Assembly (NCBI GenBank): GCA_036971475.1
Contig: JBAIZL010000005.1
Coordinates: 67,198,655-67,262,654 of the forward strand
Length of the DNA: 64,000 nucleotides
Source of the DNA: Prosapia bicincta
Lineage: Eukaryota; Arthropoda; Insecta; Hemiptera; Cercopidae
Direction: 5' to 3'
A program made the translations under genes and the position numbers. The notes under the pieces were generated by a model. It made no database searches. It had not been told where the DNA came from and saw only the letters and a list, made by a program, of their open reading frames with translations. This document shows, in pieces, positions 1 through 10,766 of the stretch; position 1 is the stretch's first letter; each line of letters starts with the position of its first letter.

Positions 1-519
1 TAGTTATTGTAATATGTTTTTTCTTTCTTAGACTCTAGTTTTATCTAGGATATTTCAACATAGGAAACCATGAAGGTGGCATTAAATACTTGAAATATAT
101 TATAATGACCATAGTATTGTGATTTAATAATGCTTTTCTATTTTAGGTGAGTTCTACTCAACGTATGGATTTATATTTATCAATATCATCTTCTATTGGT
201 ATGTAGAACTTTCGTTTCTTTAATATATTTATGGTTAGATATACTTTTAAAGTTTGTTCAATATTCTCTCTGATTTTTGTAAATTTACTAATAACGGTCG
301 GAAATTAAAGAATCGTAGTGTACAACTCTTCTGAATAAAATCGCAGAAATTGCTGGGTTTCTTTTAACAACTGACAATAGCTATTTCACATAGCTTATCT
401 GTTTTATATGATTGGCAAAGGTAGCCACAGCTTTTCCATTCTGGGTTTATTACATGCTTATAGTGTTCCTATCAGGAAATAATATTGCATGATGAGGTGT
501 ACACTCACAAAAGTTTTGT
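1..519. other. AT-rich sequence, nothing recognised
   Basis: Single-copy-looking AT-rich DNA. I see no open frame with exon-like borders, no RNA gene and no repeat of note. Confidence 0.5.
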
Positions 520-582
520 TAAATAAAAACACGGTCGCTTAATAAATCTCTTAGACTCACGCATCAACCGTGTTTTTATTTA
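520..582. repeat. short perfect inverted repeat
   Basis: Arms of 16 bp (TAAATAAAAACACGGT at 520-535 and its exact reverse complement at 567-582) enclose a 31-base spacer. It could be a decayed foldback element or the two ends of a tiny insertion. Neither arm was noticed elsewhere in the window. Confidence 0.75.
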
Positions 583-1808
583 ATCATATTTGCATGGATC
601 AAACAACCTGTTTCAGAAACCCTGGTTGTTATCTAAAATAAAAATTAAATAAGGGAGGGATTTATTAAGGTATTAGATAAAAACTAGTAAAAAGGAATGT
701 GCATTTTTACCTTTTTGTTTAATAATGGTTTCAGAAATTCTTTGTTTGTCTTTCTTTCGTTCAAAATTTTAAGATTAAAAACATTGGTTTATTTGTCTTA
801 TTACTTTCTAAGCTTTATCAAATAAATCAGAGCTTTACTGTTTATAAACTCTACTGCTAAACGAAATGGTTATTTCATTATCTTCCATGTTTTAACTTGA
901 AACGAAATAAGAACATTTATACATCATTTTGGACTAGGTTCATTGAAGAACAGCCTGAGTGGTAGCTTCATACTGAAATTTATATTTTTAACTAAACAAA
1001 ACTAACATATACCTCTGTTAATGGTTTGTTATCGGCTTTACAGTCTCATAGTTGCTTCATATAAAAGCAGCCCAATTATTTTACTTTAATTAATTAAAAG
1101 CTTGCCAAAAATGTCGCGTGCTAGGGGATACTTCTTCCCCTAAACGAAATCAGGTGTTATCAAAAGAACTAATTTTAGACTTTTCACCTCGTCCCGGATG
1201 CCATTTAACAAAGTTTTAAAAACTCTTACATTTATTACTAACATGAAACGAAATCGTTCGTCAGTTTTCCCTCCATACATTTCAAAACGAAACACCACGG
1301 TATTAAAACAGAGTTTCAATATTCTCTAGGTAATTTAATTTGTCATTGGGCCCTCTGCTCGCTTCCCACCGTAGTAGTGGAATCTTCGATTTGCGGCGAC
1401 AAAACAATGGTTTGGGTTGAATTGGGGAGTCAGTCACTTGCACATGTCCATAACTCTGATGAAAGCATCTACAACATTTTCCCTTTTAATAATATTTTAC
1501 TCGATTGAAGAAGTCGGTTTTATCCCGTTAGTATATAATTAAATGTTTTTCGTTTAAACACTAGTACCAAATTATGAAAAAAATACAAAATAAATTTTGC
1601 ACGACCAAATAATAGGTTCATTATTGTTTTACCTTGAAAATCTATTAAATATGTTATTAAATGTATTAATTCGTATAGAATGAAACAGTAAAAACATTTC
1701 TAACTAATTTTTACTTATTAAATGAATGAATGAGCCGGTTGAATTGAGTCAAAAGCATATGTATTTAGTGCAACGGGTTGACAACTAATTTTTTCTCTCA
1801 TCAGGCAT
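583..1808. other. AT-rich sequence, nothing recognised
   Basis: No gene or RNA gene visible. A somewhat GC-richer patch lies near 1,340-1,410 but has no open frame I can support. Confidence 0.4.
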
Positions 1809-4800
1809 GCAGTGCTATGAAAGTAATGAGTATTAGTGCTATGGAAGTAATGAGGAGTAGTGCTACAAAAGTAATGAGGAGTAGTGCTACAAAAGTAATG
1901 AGGAGTAGTTTTACGAAAGTAATAAGGAGTAGTGCTACGAGAGTAATGAGGAGTAGTGCTACGAAAGTAATGAGGAGTAGTGCTACGAAAGTAATGAGGA
2001 GTAGTCCTATGAAAGGAATGAGGAGTATTGCTACGAAAGTAATGAGGAGTAGTGCTACGAAAGTAATGAGGAGTAGTGCTACGAATGTAATGAGAAGTAG
2101 TGCTACGACAGTAATGAGGGGTATTGCTATGAAAGTATTGAGGAGTATTGCTATGAAAGTAATGAGGAGTATTGCTATGAAAGTAATGAGGAGTAGTGCT
2201 ATAGCAGTAATCAGGAGTACTGCTATGGAAGTAATGAGGAGTACTGCCATGGAAGTGATGAGGAGTAGTGGTATCGAAGTAATGAGGGGTATTGCTATGA
2301 AAGTAATGAGGAGTAGTCCTATGAAAGTAATGAGGAGTAGTGCTACGAAAGTAATGGAGGAGTAGTGCTATTGAAGTAATTAGGAGTAGTGCTATGAAAG
2401 TAATGAGGAGTAGTGCTATAAATAGAAATGTGGAGTAGTGCTATAAAAATAATGAGGAGTAGTACTATGAACGTAATGAGGAGTAGTGCGATAAAAGTAA
2501 TGAGGAGTAGTGCTACGAAAGTAATGAGGTTTAGTGCAATAAAAGTAATGAGGAGTAGGGCTAAGAAAGTAAAGAGGAGTAGTGCAATAAAAGTAATGAG
2601 GAGTAGTGCTACGAAATTAATGAGGAGTAGTGCAATAAAAGTAATTAGGAGTAGGGCTAAGAAAGTATTGAGGAATAGTGCTATAAAAGTAATGAGGAGT
2701 AGTGCTATAAAAGTAATGAGGAGTAGTACTATGAAAGTAATGAGGAGTAGTGCTACGAAAGTATTGAGGAGTAGTGCTACGAAAGTAATGAGGAGTGGTG
2801 CTATAAAAGTAATGAGGAAGAGTACTATGAAAGTAATGAGGAGTAGTGTTATGAAGGTAATGAGGAATAGTACTATGAAAGTAATGAGGAAGAGTGCTAG
2901 GAAAGTAATGAGGAGTAGTGCTACGAAAGTAATGAGGAGTAGTGCAATAAAAGTAATAAGGAGTAGCGCTATAAAAGTAATGAGGAGTAGCGCTATAAAA
3001 GTAATAAGGAGTAGCGCTATAAAAGTAATGAGGAAGAGTACTATGAGAGTAATGAGGAGTAGTGTTATGAAGGTAATGAGGAATAGTACTATGAAAGTAA
3101 TGAGGAAGAGTGCTAGGAAAGTAATGAGGAGTAGTGCAATAAAAGTAATAAGGAGTAGCGCTATAAAAGTAATGAGGAGTAGTGCTATAAAAGTAATGAG
3201 GAGTAGCGCTATAAAAGTAATAAGGAGTAGCGCTATAAAAGTAATGAGGAAGAGTGTTATGAAAGTAATGAGGAGTAGTGTTATGAAGGTAATGAGGAAT
3301 AGTACTATGAAAGTAATGAGGAAGAGTGCTAGGAAAGTAATGAGGAGTAGTGCAATAAAAGTAATAAGGAGTAGCGCTATAAAAGTAATGAGGAGTAGTG
3401 CTATAAAAGTAATGAGGAGTAGCGCTATAAAAGTAATAAGGAGTAGCGCTATAAAAGTAATGAGGAGTAGTGTTATGAAAGTAATGAGGAGTAGTGTTAT
3501 GAAGGTAATGAGGAATAGTACTATGAAAGTAATGAGGAAGAGTGCTAGGAAAGTAATGAGGAGTAGTGCAATAAAAGTAATAAGGAGTAGCGCTATAAAA
3601 GTAATGAGGAGTAGTGCTATAAAAGTAATGAGGAGTAGCGCTATAAAAGTAATAAGGAGTAGCGCTATAAAAGTAATGAGGAAGAGTACTATGAAAGTAA
3701 TGAGGAGTAGTGTTATGAAGGTAATGAGGAATAGTACTATGAAAGTAATGAGGAAGAGTGCTAGGAAAGTAATGAGGAGTAGTGCAATAAAAGTAATAAG
3801 GAGTAGCGCTATAAAAGTAATGAGGAGTAGTGCTATGAAAGTAATGAGGAGTTGGGCTATTAAAGTAATGAGGAGTAGTGCTATAAAAGTAATGAGGAAT
3901 AGTGCTACGAAAGTAATGAGGAGTAGTGCAATAAAAGTAATGAGGAGTAGTGCTAAGAAAGTAATGAGGAGTAGTGCTACGAAACTAATGATGAGGAGTG
4001 CTATAAAAGTAATGAGGAGTAGTGCTACGAAAGTCATGAGGAGTAGTGCTATGAAAGTAATGGGGAGTAGTGCTACGAAAGTCATGAGGAGTTGTGCTAC
4101 GAAAGTCATGAGGAGTAGTGCTATGAAAGTAATGAGGAGTAGTGCTACGAAAGTAATGAGGAGTAGTGCTACGAAAGTCATGAGGAGTAGTGCTATTAAA
4201 GTAATGAGGAGTAGTGCTACGAACGTAATGAGGAGTAGTGCTACGAAAGTAATGAGGAGTTGTGCTACGAAAGTAATGAGGAGTATTGCTACGAAAGTAA
4301 TGAGGAGTAGTGCTACGAAAGTAATGAGGAGTTGTGCTACGAAAGTAATGAGGAGTAGTGCTACAAAAGTAATGAGGATTAGTGCTACGAAAGTAATGAT
4401 GAGTTGTGCTACGAAAGTAATGAGGAGTAGTGCTACGAAAGTAATGAGGAATAGTGCTACTAAAGTAGTGATGTGTTGTGCTACGAAAGTCATGAGGAGT
4501 AGTGCTATGAAAGTAATGAGGAGTAGTGCTACGAAAGTAATGAGGAGTTGTGCTACGAAAGTCATGAGGAGTAGTGCTATGAAAGTAAGGAGGAGTAGTG
4601 CTACGAAAGTCATGAGGAGTTGTGCTACGAAAGTCACGAGGAGTAGTGCTATGAAAGTAATGAGGAGTAGTGCTACGAAAGTAATGAGGAGTAGTGCTAC
4701 GAAAGTCATGAGGACTAGTGCTAAGAAAGTAATGAGGAGTAGTGCTACGAAAGTAATGAGGAGTAGCGCTACGAAAGTCATGAGGAGTAGTGCTACGAAA

Positions 4801-5199
4801 GTAATGAGGAGTTGTGCTACGAAAGTAATGAGGAGTAGTGCTACGAAAGTAATGAGGAGTAGTGCTAAGAAAGTAATGAGGAGTTGTGCTACGAAAGTCA
4901 TGAGGAGTAGTGCTATGAAAGTAATGAGGAGTAGTGCTACAAAAGTAATGAGGAGTAGTGCTATGAAAGTAATGAGGAGTAGTGCTACGAAAGTCATGAG
5001 GAGGAGTGCTATGAAAGTCATGAGGAGTAGCGCTACGAAAGTAATGAGGAGTAGTGCTACGAAAGTAATGAGGAGTAGTGCTATGAAAGTAATGAGGAGT
5101 AGTGCTATGAAAGTAATGAGGAGTAGTGCTACGAAAGTCATGAGGAGTAGTGCTACGAAAGTAATGAGGAGTTGTGCTACGAAAGTAATGAGGAGTATT
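1809..5199. repeat. 24-bp minisatellite, about 140 copies
   Basis: The consensus unit reads ATGAGGAGTAGTGCTACGAA followed by AGTA. Variants differ mainly in the GCTACGAAA part (GCTATGAAA, GCTATAAAA, GCAATAAAA, GTTATGAAG). Between about 2,940 and 3,780 the variants recur in fixed order: the GCAATAAAAGTAATAAGG variant starts at 2,941, 3,133, 3,349, 3,565 and 3,781, so spacing is 192 then 216, 216 and 216 bp (8 and then 9 units). Because 24 is a multiple of three and the unit has no stop in several frames, open frames over 900 codons appear on both strands: an eight-residue repeat like VMRSSATK on plus, and a hydrophobic LLLITFVA repeat on minus. I do not treat them as genes. Confidence 0.97.
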
Positions 5200-5558
5200 G
5201 CGGAAGGATGAGTTAGCAGAGCTATAGATCAAAGACAATTTCTGGTGAATTGTTCGGGTTTATTGTTTTGTCTTCCCACATTACTCATTCGAAATCTAAA
5301 TATGAGGGCTTTATTTTTCATAGCACTACAGAATTGATAAGAGTAATAAATTAACTGTCGTTTTGCAGTAAATAAATAAACTTGTGACTGGATGTTCTGC
5401 CGGCTTATCATTTGTTCATTAGTTACTTCGAGTGCTCAAATACACATGATATTTAACTTATTAAACTTCATTCCATATATTTCCATAAATATGTAATAAT
5501 TAACTGAGGCTTAAGTTGTTTTGTATTAATTTACAGAGGAGGCTTACCCTCAAAAAGG
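5200..5558. other. AT-rich sequence, nothing recognised
   Basis: Unique-looking sequence right of the 24-bp array. A 60-codon open frame on the minus strand has no supporting feature. Confidence 0.4.
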
Positions 5559-5576
5559 GATGACATTGTCATCGAA
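5559..5576 (+). other. stem-loop plus GAA, degenerate hammerhead-like remnant
   Basis: GATGAC, a three-base ATT loop and GTCATC form a six-pair stem followed by GAA. This stem II plus GAA arrangement recurs in the foldback elements of this window, for example around 46,115-46,136 and 35,931-35,951. The CTGANGA box is missing, so this is a remnant at best. Confidence 0.4.
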
Positions 5577-5688
5577 TATTGCTTGGGGCTGATATTTGCA
5601 TACTCATTTGTAGTTTGTTGTAATGTATTTTATATTTGATTAATAGTCTTTTATTGTAGTTTAGCGTTTAAATATTGATGTTCAGGGG

Positions 5689-5692
<4 letters not shown>

Positions 5693-5726
<34 letters not shown>
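5693..5726. repeat. (TA)n microsatellite
   Basis: Uninterrupted TA dinucleotides for about 34 bases. Confidence 0.98.
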
Positions 5727-5730
<4 letters not shown>

Positions 5731-5910
5731 TACCTTAACAACACCTACACATCATGTTAACATACACCAATTTTAATAATAATTTTTTTTCCACTTGTTC
5801 ATATCCATTTTTATATTCTGAGGACTCATATATTTTAATATTATTTTTCATATTAAGTGGTATTATGTTTTTCAGAATGTTTTGTTGTTGATTTTTTTAA
5901 ATAATAAGAA

Positions 5911-6163
5911 TGAAAATTAAGACAGTTTACTCTAAGTCTCACTACACGTTAGTTTAATAAAATAAATACAATAACTTATTAAAACAAACAGACTAGTTTT
6001 GACGACGATGTAGTAGCCAAGCAGTAATGAAAGCGACATCGTCATCGAAACTAGTCTGTTTGTAAACTAGTGGGTTTGTTCTAATAATGTGTAGAGAGAT
6101 TTGGAGTAAACTGTTTTAATTTTTACCGTTGTGAATGTTCTCACTAACTAAGCTCTAATTAAC
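5911..6163. mobile_element. foldback element, family A copy 1
   Basis: The left arm from 5,911 (AAAATTAAGACAGTTTACTC) returns as its imperfect reverse complement ending near 6,126. Near the tip, the arms carry AAACAGACTAGT and its complement ACTAGTCTGTTT. The flank to 6,163 matches, inverted, the flank of the copy at 35,733-36,037, which defines a shared family. The right arm holds GTCATC-GAAACTAGTC (about 6,041-6,056), the 3' half of the hammerhead-like motif described in the findings: GAAA, self-complementary ACTAGT, and a GTC that would be the cleavage triplet. The CTGANGA box is degraded in this copy. No coding capacity. Confidence 0.75.
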
Positions 6164-6831
6164 TTCAATAAAAATAATGATTACAACTAATTTACAACTC
6201 ACGTTTAGTGACAGTCTTATATGTTCTAATTTAATGTCTTACAACTGATAAATGAACGTGAAAAATCAGGGACTTCTGTACCGATCCTTATCGGCCGAAA
6301 GCTTCGATTTCTGTACATCCGGAGACAGTCAACTCTCTGATAATATTCAGGCTCTCTTTGTTCAGGAACATTGGGGAATGTTCATGAGGTAAAACGTTAC
6401 GATACAGTTTTCAAACCTAGTTCAAAGCGTATTCAAGTACGTTTTGGGGATCATTGGTATGCCTAAACCGCCCACTATTTCTTAGGTACGACATTAGGTC
6501 ATCAATTTTAATTTTACTGTAATAAAAAGGAAACAAATATAAAACATCTGTACCTTTCTACCCTAACATTTTGAACGGAAAATACATTTCATTTGAAAAA
6601 AAAATATTCAAATGTTTTGGTGAAATAATAATAGCCTGCTATATTTTTACTCAAAAACACCATGTCACACTAAAATTGCATGATTTATGAATCATAGTGA
6701 CCCTGCCCTTACGTTCCTTGAGCTCTTTGTACACAAGGCTCTACATTTGACGAATTGTTTATAAAGCATTACACACTACAAACGATAAATCTTCAGTATG
6801 AGTTCTCTCTCTCAACCTTCTCTTCTTGCTC
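6164..6831. other. intergenic, nothing recognised
   Basis: Mixed-composition sequence without supported coding or RNA features. Confidence 0.4.
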
Positions 6832-6975
6832 GTAATAAGGACGGGTCAAATTTATTTCTAGTGTTTTATGTCGGTTACGTGTTACTGTGGGGCCCTTAGG
6901 GACAGACGAGACACGCAGCGCGGATGTATACCGTAGCCTTAGACCTAGCTCAAGAACGTTTCAACTGATTATGCC
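6832..6975. repeat. dispersed repeat family D, copy
   Basis: Shares with 16,446-16,585 and 12,185-12,285 the ordered blocks AAATTTATT, GTTTTATSTGTCG, TACGTGTYAC, CCCTTAGGGAC and GACGAGAC. The copies are moderately GC-rich in an AT-rich setting, which suggests a short interspersed element. I cannot identify a tRNA or 5S head or define its ends. Confidence 0.45.
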
Positions 6976-7777
6976 AATATAACATTTATAATAACTCCGT
7001 TTGTCTTCAGAGTTGATATATATATATTGCACTGCATTTTGATTGCGTGGAATAATTTTGAAAATGTTTGTAAATTTATAATGGTGTATGCGTACATAAT
7101 GTTCGGCTTATACATCCAGCTCGCATATGTGTTTAATAGAAACGAAAGAAATGTAAAATGCGAAATAGAAACGCGTATGTGATAATTAAATAGAAATTAT
7201 CGTTTTGATAATTTACTTACATAAAGTAACGATTCCTCTGATTTTCAATGTACGAAGTATTTGCCAGTTAATAGTTTCAGCATAATTTAAAAATATATAA
7301 TAATATCAGTAATGAAAAATTTAATTTACAAAATGGTAATATCGACAATACTACAACTATTTCAGTTAGTATATCGTTTGCATACATGCGACTTAATGCT
7401 TCACATATTTATGTTTATCATTATATTTATTTATTTCCAATCCCACATGTATTTACATTTTTACGTATTTATCCTGCCAAATAATAAACTTCGTATTACC
7501 TTTATCAAGCAAATTATATCCTTAAACATAATGCATGACCAAATTTAATTTATATATTTTGGAATTTTTATAAGCTTTATAATGTTTGTAAAAAAATTCT
7601 TTAATATCATGACGTTTGTTCAAATTAAAGTTGGCCGAAATTCTTACATTGTATTGGATAAAAATACAGTTTTTAATATTTTTTCTATATATATTTATTG
7701 GCTTTTTAATTTATTAATCCATTTATACCGTATTCCCTAATTTTGGTCAATTTCTATTCAAATCTAGTATATATATA
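6976..7777. other. very AT-rich stretch, nothing supported
   Basis: The open frame at 7,312-7,548 is low-complexity AT-rich translation without motifs. A GTAAGT-type donor exists on minus near 7,217, but no acceptor lies upstream of it. No feature called. Confidence 0.4.
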
Positions 7778-7815
7778 GGAGGCTGAAGAAGTCGTAAGAC
7801 GAAAACGTTTCCTCC
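7778..7815 (+). ncRNA. hammerhead-ribozyme-like motif (best isolated copy)
   Basis: Read in order: stem I 5' strand GGAGG (7,778-7,782), core CTGAAGA (7,783-7,789), one extra A (7,790), stem II GTC-GTAA-GAC (7,791-7,800), GAAA (7,801-7,804), a self-complementary helix III from the last A of GAAA (AACGTT, 7,804-7,809), H17 = T (7,810), and stem I 3' strand CCTCC (7,811-7,815), which pairs fully with GGAGG. This is the layout of a type I hammerhead with a minimal stem III, a form known from PLE terminal repeats. The extra base between the core and stem II departs from the canonical ribozyme and may reduce or abolish activity. Predicted cleavage would fall after 7,810. Confidence 0.55.
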
Positions 7816-7886
7816 AAGTGAAAGTTAACAATTAACGACTTTTAGTTAACAAATGTCTGGTTGCAAGTAATAGCAAAAGTGTAATT

Positions 7887-7888
<2 letters not shown>

Positions 7889-7930
<42 letters not shown>

Positions 7931-7990
7931 GAGAGAGAGAGAGAAAGAGAAGAAGGGAGAGAGACAGACAGAGAGAAAGAAAGAGAGAGG
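7889..7990. repeat. (TA)n followed by GA-rich microsatellite
   Basis: TA dinucleotides at 7,889-7,926 are followed by a purine tract of GA and GAAA units to about 7,990. It starts 73 bases after the hammerhead-like motif. AT tracts also lie next to the foldbacks at 27.7 and 29.6 kb. Confidence 0.97.
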
Positions 7991-8233
7991 GCACTGTAGT
8001 GGAATCTGTATATATTTTAAACTATAAAAGATATAATAACCAATATTGTTTTTAAACTCACAAAAAAGGGCTTCATTGATGGTTTTTAATTAAACATGAC
8101 GACAATAAATGGTTATAGTAAATATCGTAACAACATTATACATTAAAGTATCTGAAAACAAGCGAAATCTTAGAGAGTAAGCTGCACACTAGTTAATTAA
8201 AACTATAACGGTACCTGTTAGAAAAGTACTTAC

Positions 8234-8352
8234 TTATCTGGATGATTTGAAGATGAAAAAGAATACCAGATACCTTCATTCCACCGCGCAAATGTCAAAC
8301 CTTTTAAACCATCTTCTTCGTGCTCCAAAGAGGAGAGTTCATGGTGTTCATC
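8234..8352 (-). CDS. candidate internal exon, function unknown
   Basis: On the minus strand a pyrimidine-rich tract ending TTTCTCTTTGCAAG (acceptor) is followed by 119 bases and then GTAAGT (donor, complement of 8,228-8,233). The stretch is open in one frame for 39 codons, starting DEHHELSSLEHEEDG and ending near WYSFSSSNHPDK. The composition is charged and tryptophan-containing, unlike the low-complexity translations around it. It would begin in phase 0 and end after two bases of a codon. I do not recognise the family. No adjoining exon can be assigned; the 13.1-kb candidate lies upstream on the same strand but its phase does not join directly. A pseudo-exon is possible. Confidence 0.35.
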
Positions 8353-9300
8353 CTTGCAAAGAGAAACCCAGAAACAAGTTTACACAACGGGATCTAGAAG
8401 ATGAACTATAATGGTATGAATGAATTAAACTTTAAATGAATTTAGCCTAAACTTTTATTGGTCTCTTACACGGTAAACGCATTAATACCATTCCTATATT
8501 GCACACAAAATTATATTCAAGGACCTATTTAACAAATGATAGTAGATATAAACTAATTGCACTAAAGCCTTTTTTTAGCTTAAAATAGTAAAAAACATAA
8601 AAAACATACCTTATTTATATAAATAATTGTTTTAATCAGTACTGATATCTGATATGTTCTTTCTGGTTGGCGACACTAATCAGTATTTTAGTGTATAATC
8701 GAACCCCAATATTTTTGTTACTTTTTGTTATACTTAAAAAATGTTATATAAATTTGTGTTCCTCCAGATTGCATTTTAATATTTATAAATGCATTTCAGA
8801 AATACATAATATTTTTGGTAGATAATAAAAAATCTATTTTCCGTAATAAAAAAAGCGGCCGAAAACTCAACTTCTGATTGTTACTTCCTAATAACAAACA
8901 TATTCACAAATAACAAATTACATCCGCTAAAAAAACTAGATCGAAATCGGATGTTTCGTTCCAAAGTTACTATGATTTTGACACGAAAATTATCATTAGT
9001 ATATATTTGTGTGTATAAATTTAAACAAATATGTTTTTTTTCCAGTAACCTTAAAACGAACTTCTATACTAACATCTGCCTCTCGTTTATCGAAATGGGT
9101 TATTTTTCAATGGAAATTCACTAAAAAACCAAAGTGAAGGTAAAGGTTTTAGGAAAAATAATTTACTCAGTAGATATTATAGTTAACCATTTTTTACGTA
9201 AGAACCTTATCTGAAGTCCTTGTTTTTTTTCAGTTAAAAAAAATAAATTTAGTTGTTCTATGTTTTATACATTGAATGACACAATTGTTCCAGTACAGCC
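8353..9300. other. putative intron or intergenic, nothing recognised
   Basis: AT-rich sequence. If the 8.2-kb exon is real, this is its upstream intron. Confidence 0.3.
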
Positions 9301-9372
9301 CGCTCCCCGCAATGTCCCCACTTTTCCCCCGGTATGACGACAACGACAGGGGGCGACGGCATACGTTTTTAC
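9301..9372. repeat. dispersed repeat family D, partial copy
   Basis: CCCCACTTTTCCCCC and GTATGACGACAACGACAGGG resemble 32,785-32,885 (TCTGACGAGAACGACGCGGA then GTATAC) and the GACGAGAC part of the copies at 6.9 and 16.5 kb. The patch is strikingly GC-rich for its surroundings. Similarity was judged by eye. Confidence 0.3.
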
Positions 9373-10658
9373 AATCAACCAAATTCCCAAATCAATGGCT
9401 TTAGATTCTGGACTATACAGTCCTCATATTTTCAAGTATTAAAAGACTGGAATGTCCTTGAACTGGTTGGATGAGTGAATTTGGACGTCGTCATGTGGTG
9501 TAATGACCCAACCACTTGACACTTGTGTTATACAGTACCACCACAAGCACCCAACAACTGTCGGACAAAGTAGTTATCTGATTGTTGTAAATTTAAGCCT
9601 TTACGCAAATGAATTAAACAGGAATATGGTTTAAGTAAATAAAAGACAAATGATGTATACAGTTTACATATTTATTGTTTAAGTAATACTTTTTCATGAC
9701 AACACTTGTCAATATGAAATCCTAAAAAAACCAACTAAAAATTTTAGAAACAAGTGAAGGCAATGTAAATTTTCAGACCATCAATGAGAGGGAAAAACAT
9801 CATTCATCATATCAGACAAGAAACATTATACGCTATGTTTCCTTTATAAAACAAACCACTAACTACATTGCATTTACATAAATGCAACATGTTTCAACTC
9901 ACGTATGAAATATTTGCCTCGCTCTCTTTTACCAACATAATTTTATACTTTGTATTTGTATGTATGGACTGTTAACTTGGACAAAACAATAAATTCCAAA
10001 TTGTTGACCCGCTTCTGGTATTTGTGTTGTTCGGATCTGTATTAGCTGTAACGAAATGAATGTAAAGATGATTTAAATTGCCTGAATAAAAGGTAAATTT
10101 TGTTTCTTTCTTACAACTTTCTATCCCCCTAGAGAAATTCGGTAGATAATATTACTTAGTTTAGATAACTATACAAATACACGTATAGGATGATTATATA
10201 TTTCTGTTTGGTATAGAGGTTTATTCTAATATCTCACTTGTTAGTTTTAATACGTTAAAAAACATAATATGAAAACCCGAAAATATTTTCTACTTTAAAA
10301 CACCTCTTGTCAGCGTTATCCATTTTTCAAAGCAATTTATAAAAGGTACAATATTGTACATTTCACCTCAGCCCCCATTCCCTTCAAAACATTTCAAAGA
10401 GCTTTTTTCATTTAATCTTCGTGAGAGAAACGTTCGTTCAACCAACCCATTAAAATCATCAGTATCGCATTTCCCCGATACATTAACTACTAAAGAAAAC
10501 TCTGCTGAGAATAAATACAATTTGGTTCATTCTATTTTTTCAGGGCCAGTGATATTCACTTCAAATCTGATTTCTGTTTAAAACTATTGATAAATGGAAC
10601 TACTCACTAATTCTTTTGTAAGTTTGTTCCTTGTATCTTTATACCCCTTAGACTTTGT

Positions 10659-10660
<2 letters not shown>
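9373..10660. other. intergenic, one weak coding-like frame
   Basis: A plus-strand open frame at 10,354-10,581 is less repetitive than most. A pyrimidine tract ending TATTTTTTCAG at about 10,541 looks like a splice acceptor, but only some 36 bases before a stop follow it. I do not call an exon. Confidence 0.3.
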
Positions 10661-10703
<43 letters not shown>

Positions 10704-10725
10704 TAATATATACACACACACAAAC

Positions 10726-10764
<39 letters not shown>
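10661..10764. repeat. compound (AT)n/(CA)n microsatellite
   Basis: Two AT tracts are separated by a short ACACACACA stretch near 10,711-10,723. Confidence 0.97.

Positions 10765-10766
<2 letters not shown>

Noticed and set aside
1809..5199. 24-bp unit resembles a hammerhead core (TGAGGA-GTAGTGCTAC-GAAA)
   Set aside because: The base before TGAGGA is A instead of the essential C, the stem closes on two or four loop bases, and a 24-base period leaves no room for stems I and III. Probably coincidence, though notable given the other motifs.
2343..5211. Open frames of over 900 codons on both strands
   Set aside because: They are translations of the 24-bp minisatellite; the unit has no stop in these frames and its period is divisible by three. 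No start context, splice signals or non-repeat domain supports a gene.
7217..7290. Possible minus-strand exon next to a GTAAGT donor
   Set aside because: No AG acceptor upstream of the open stretch.
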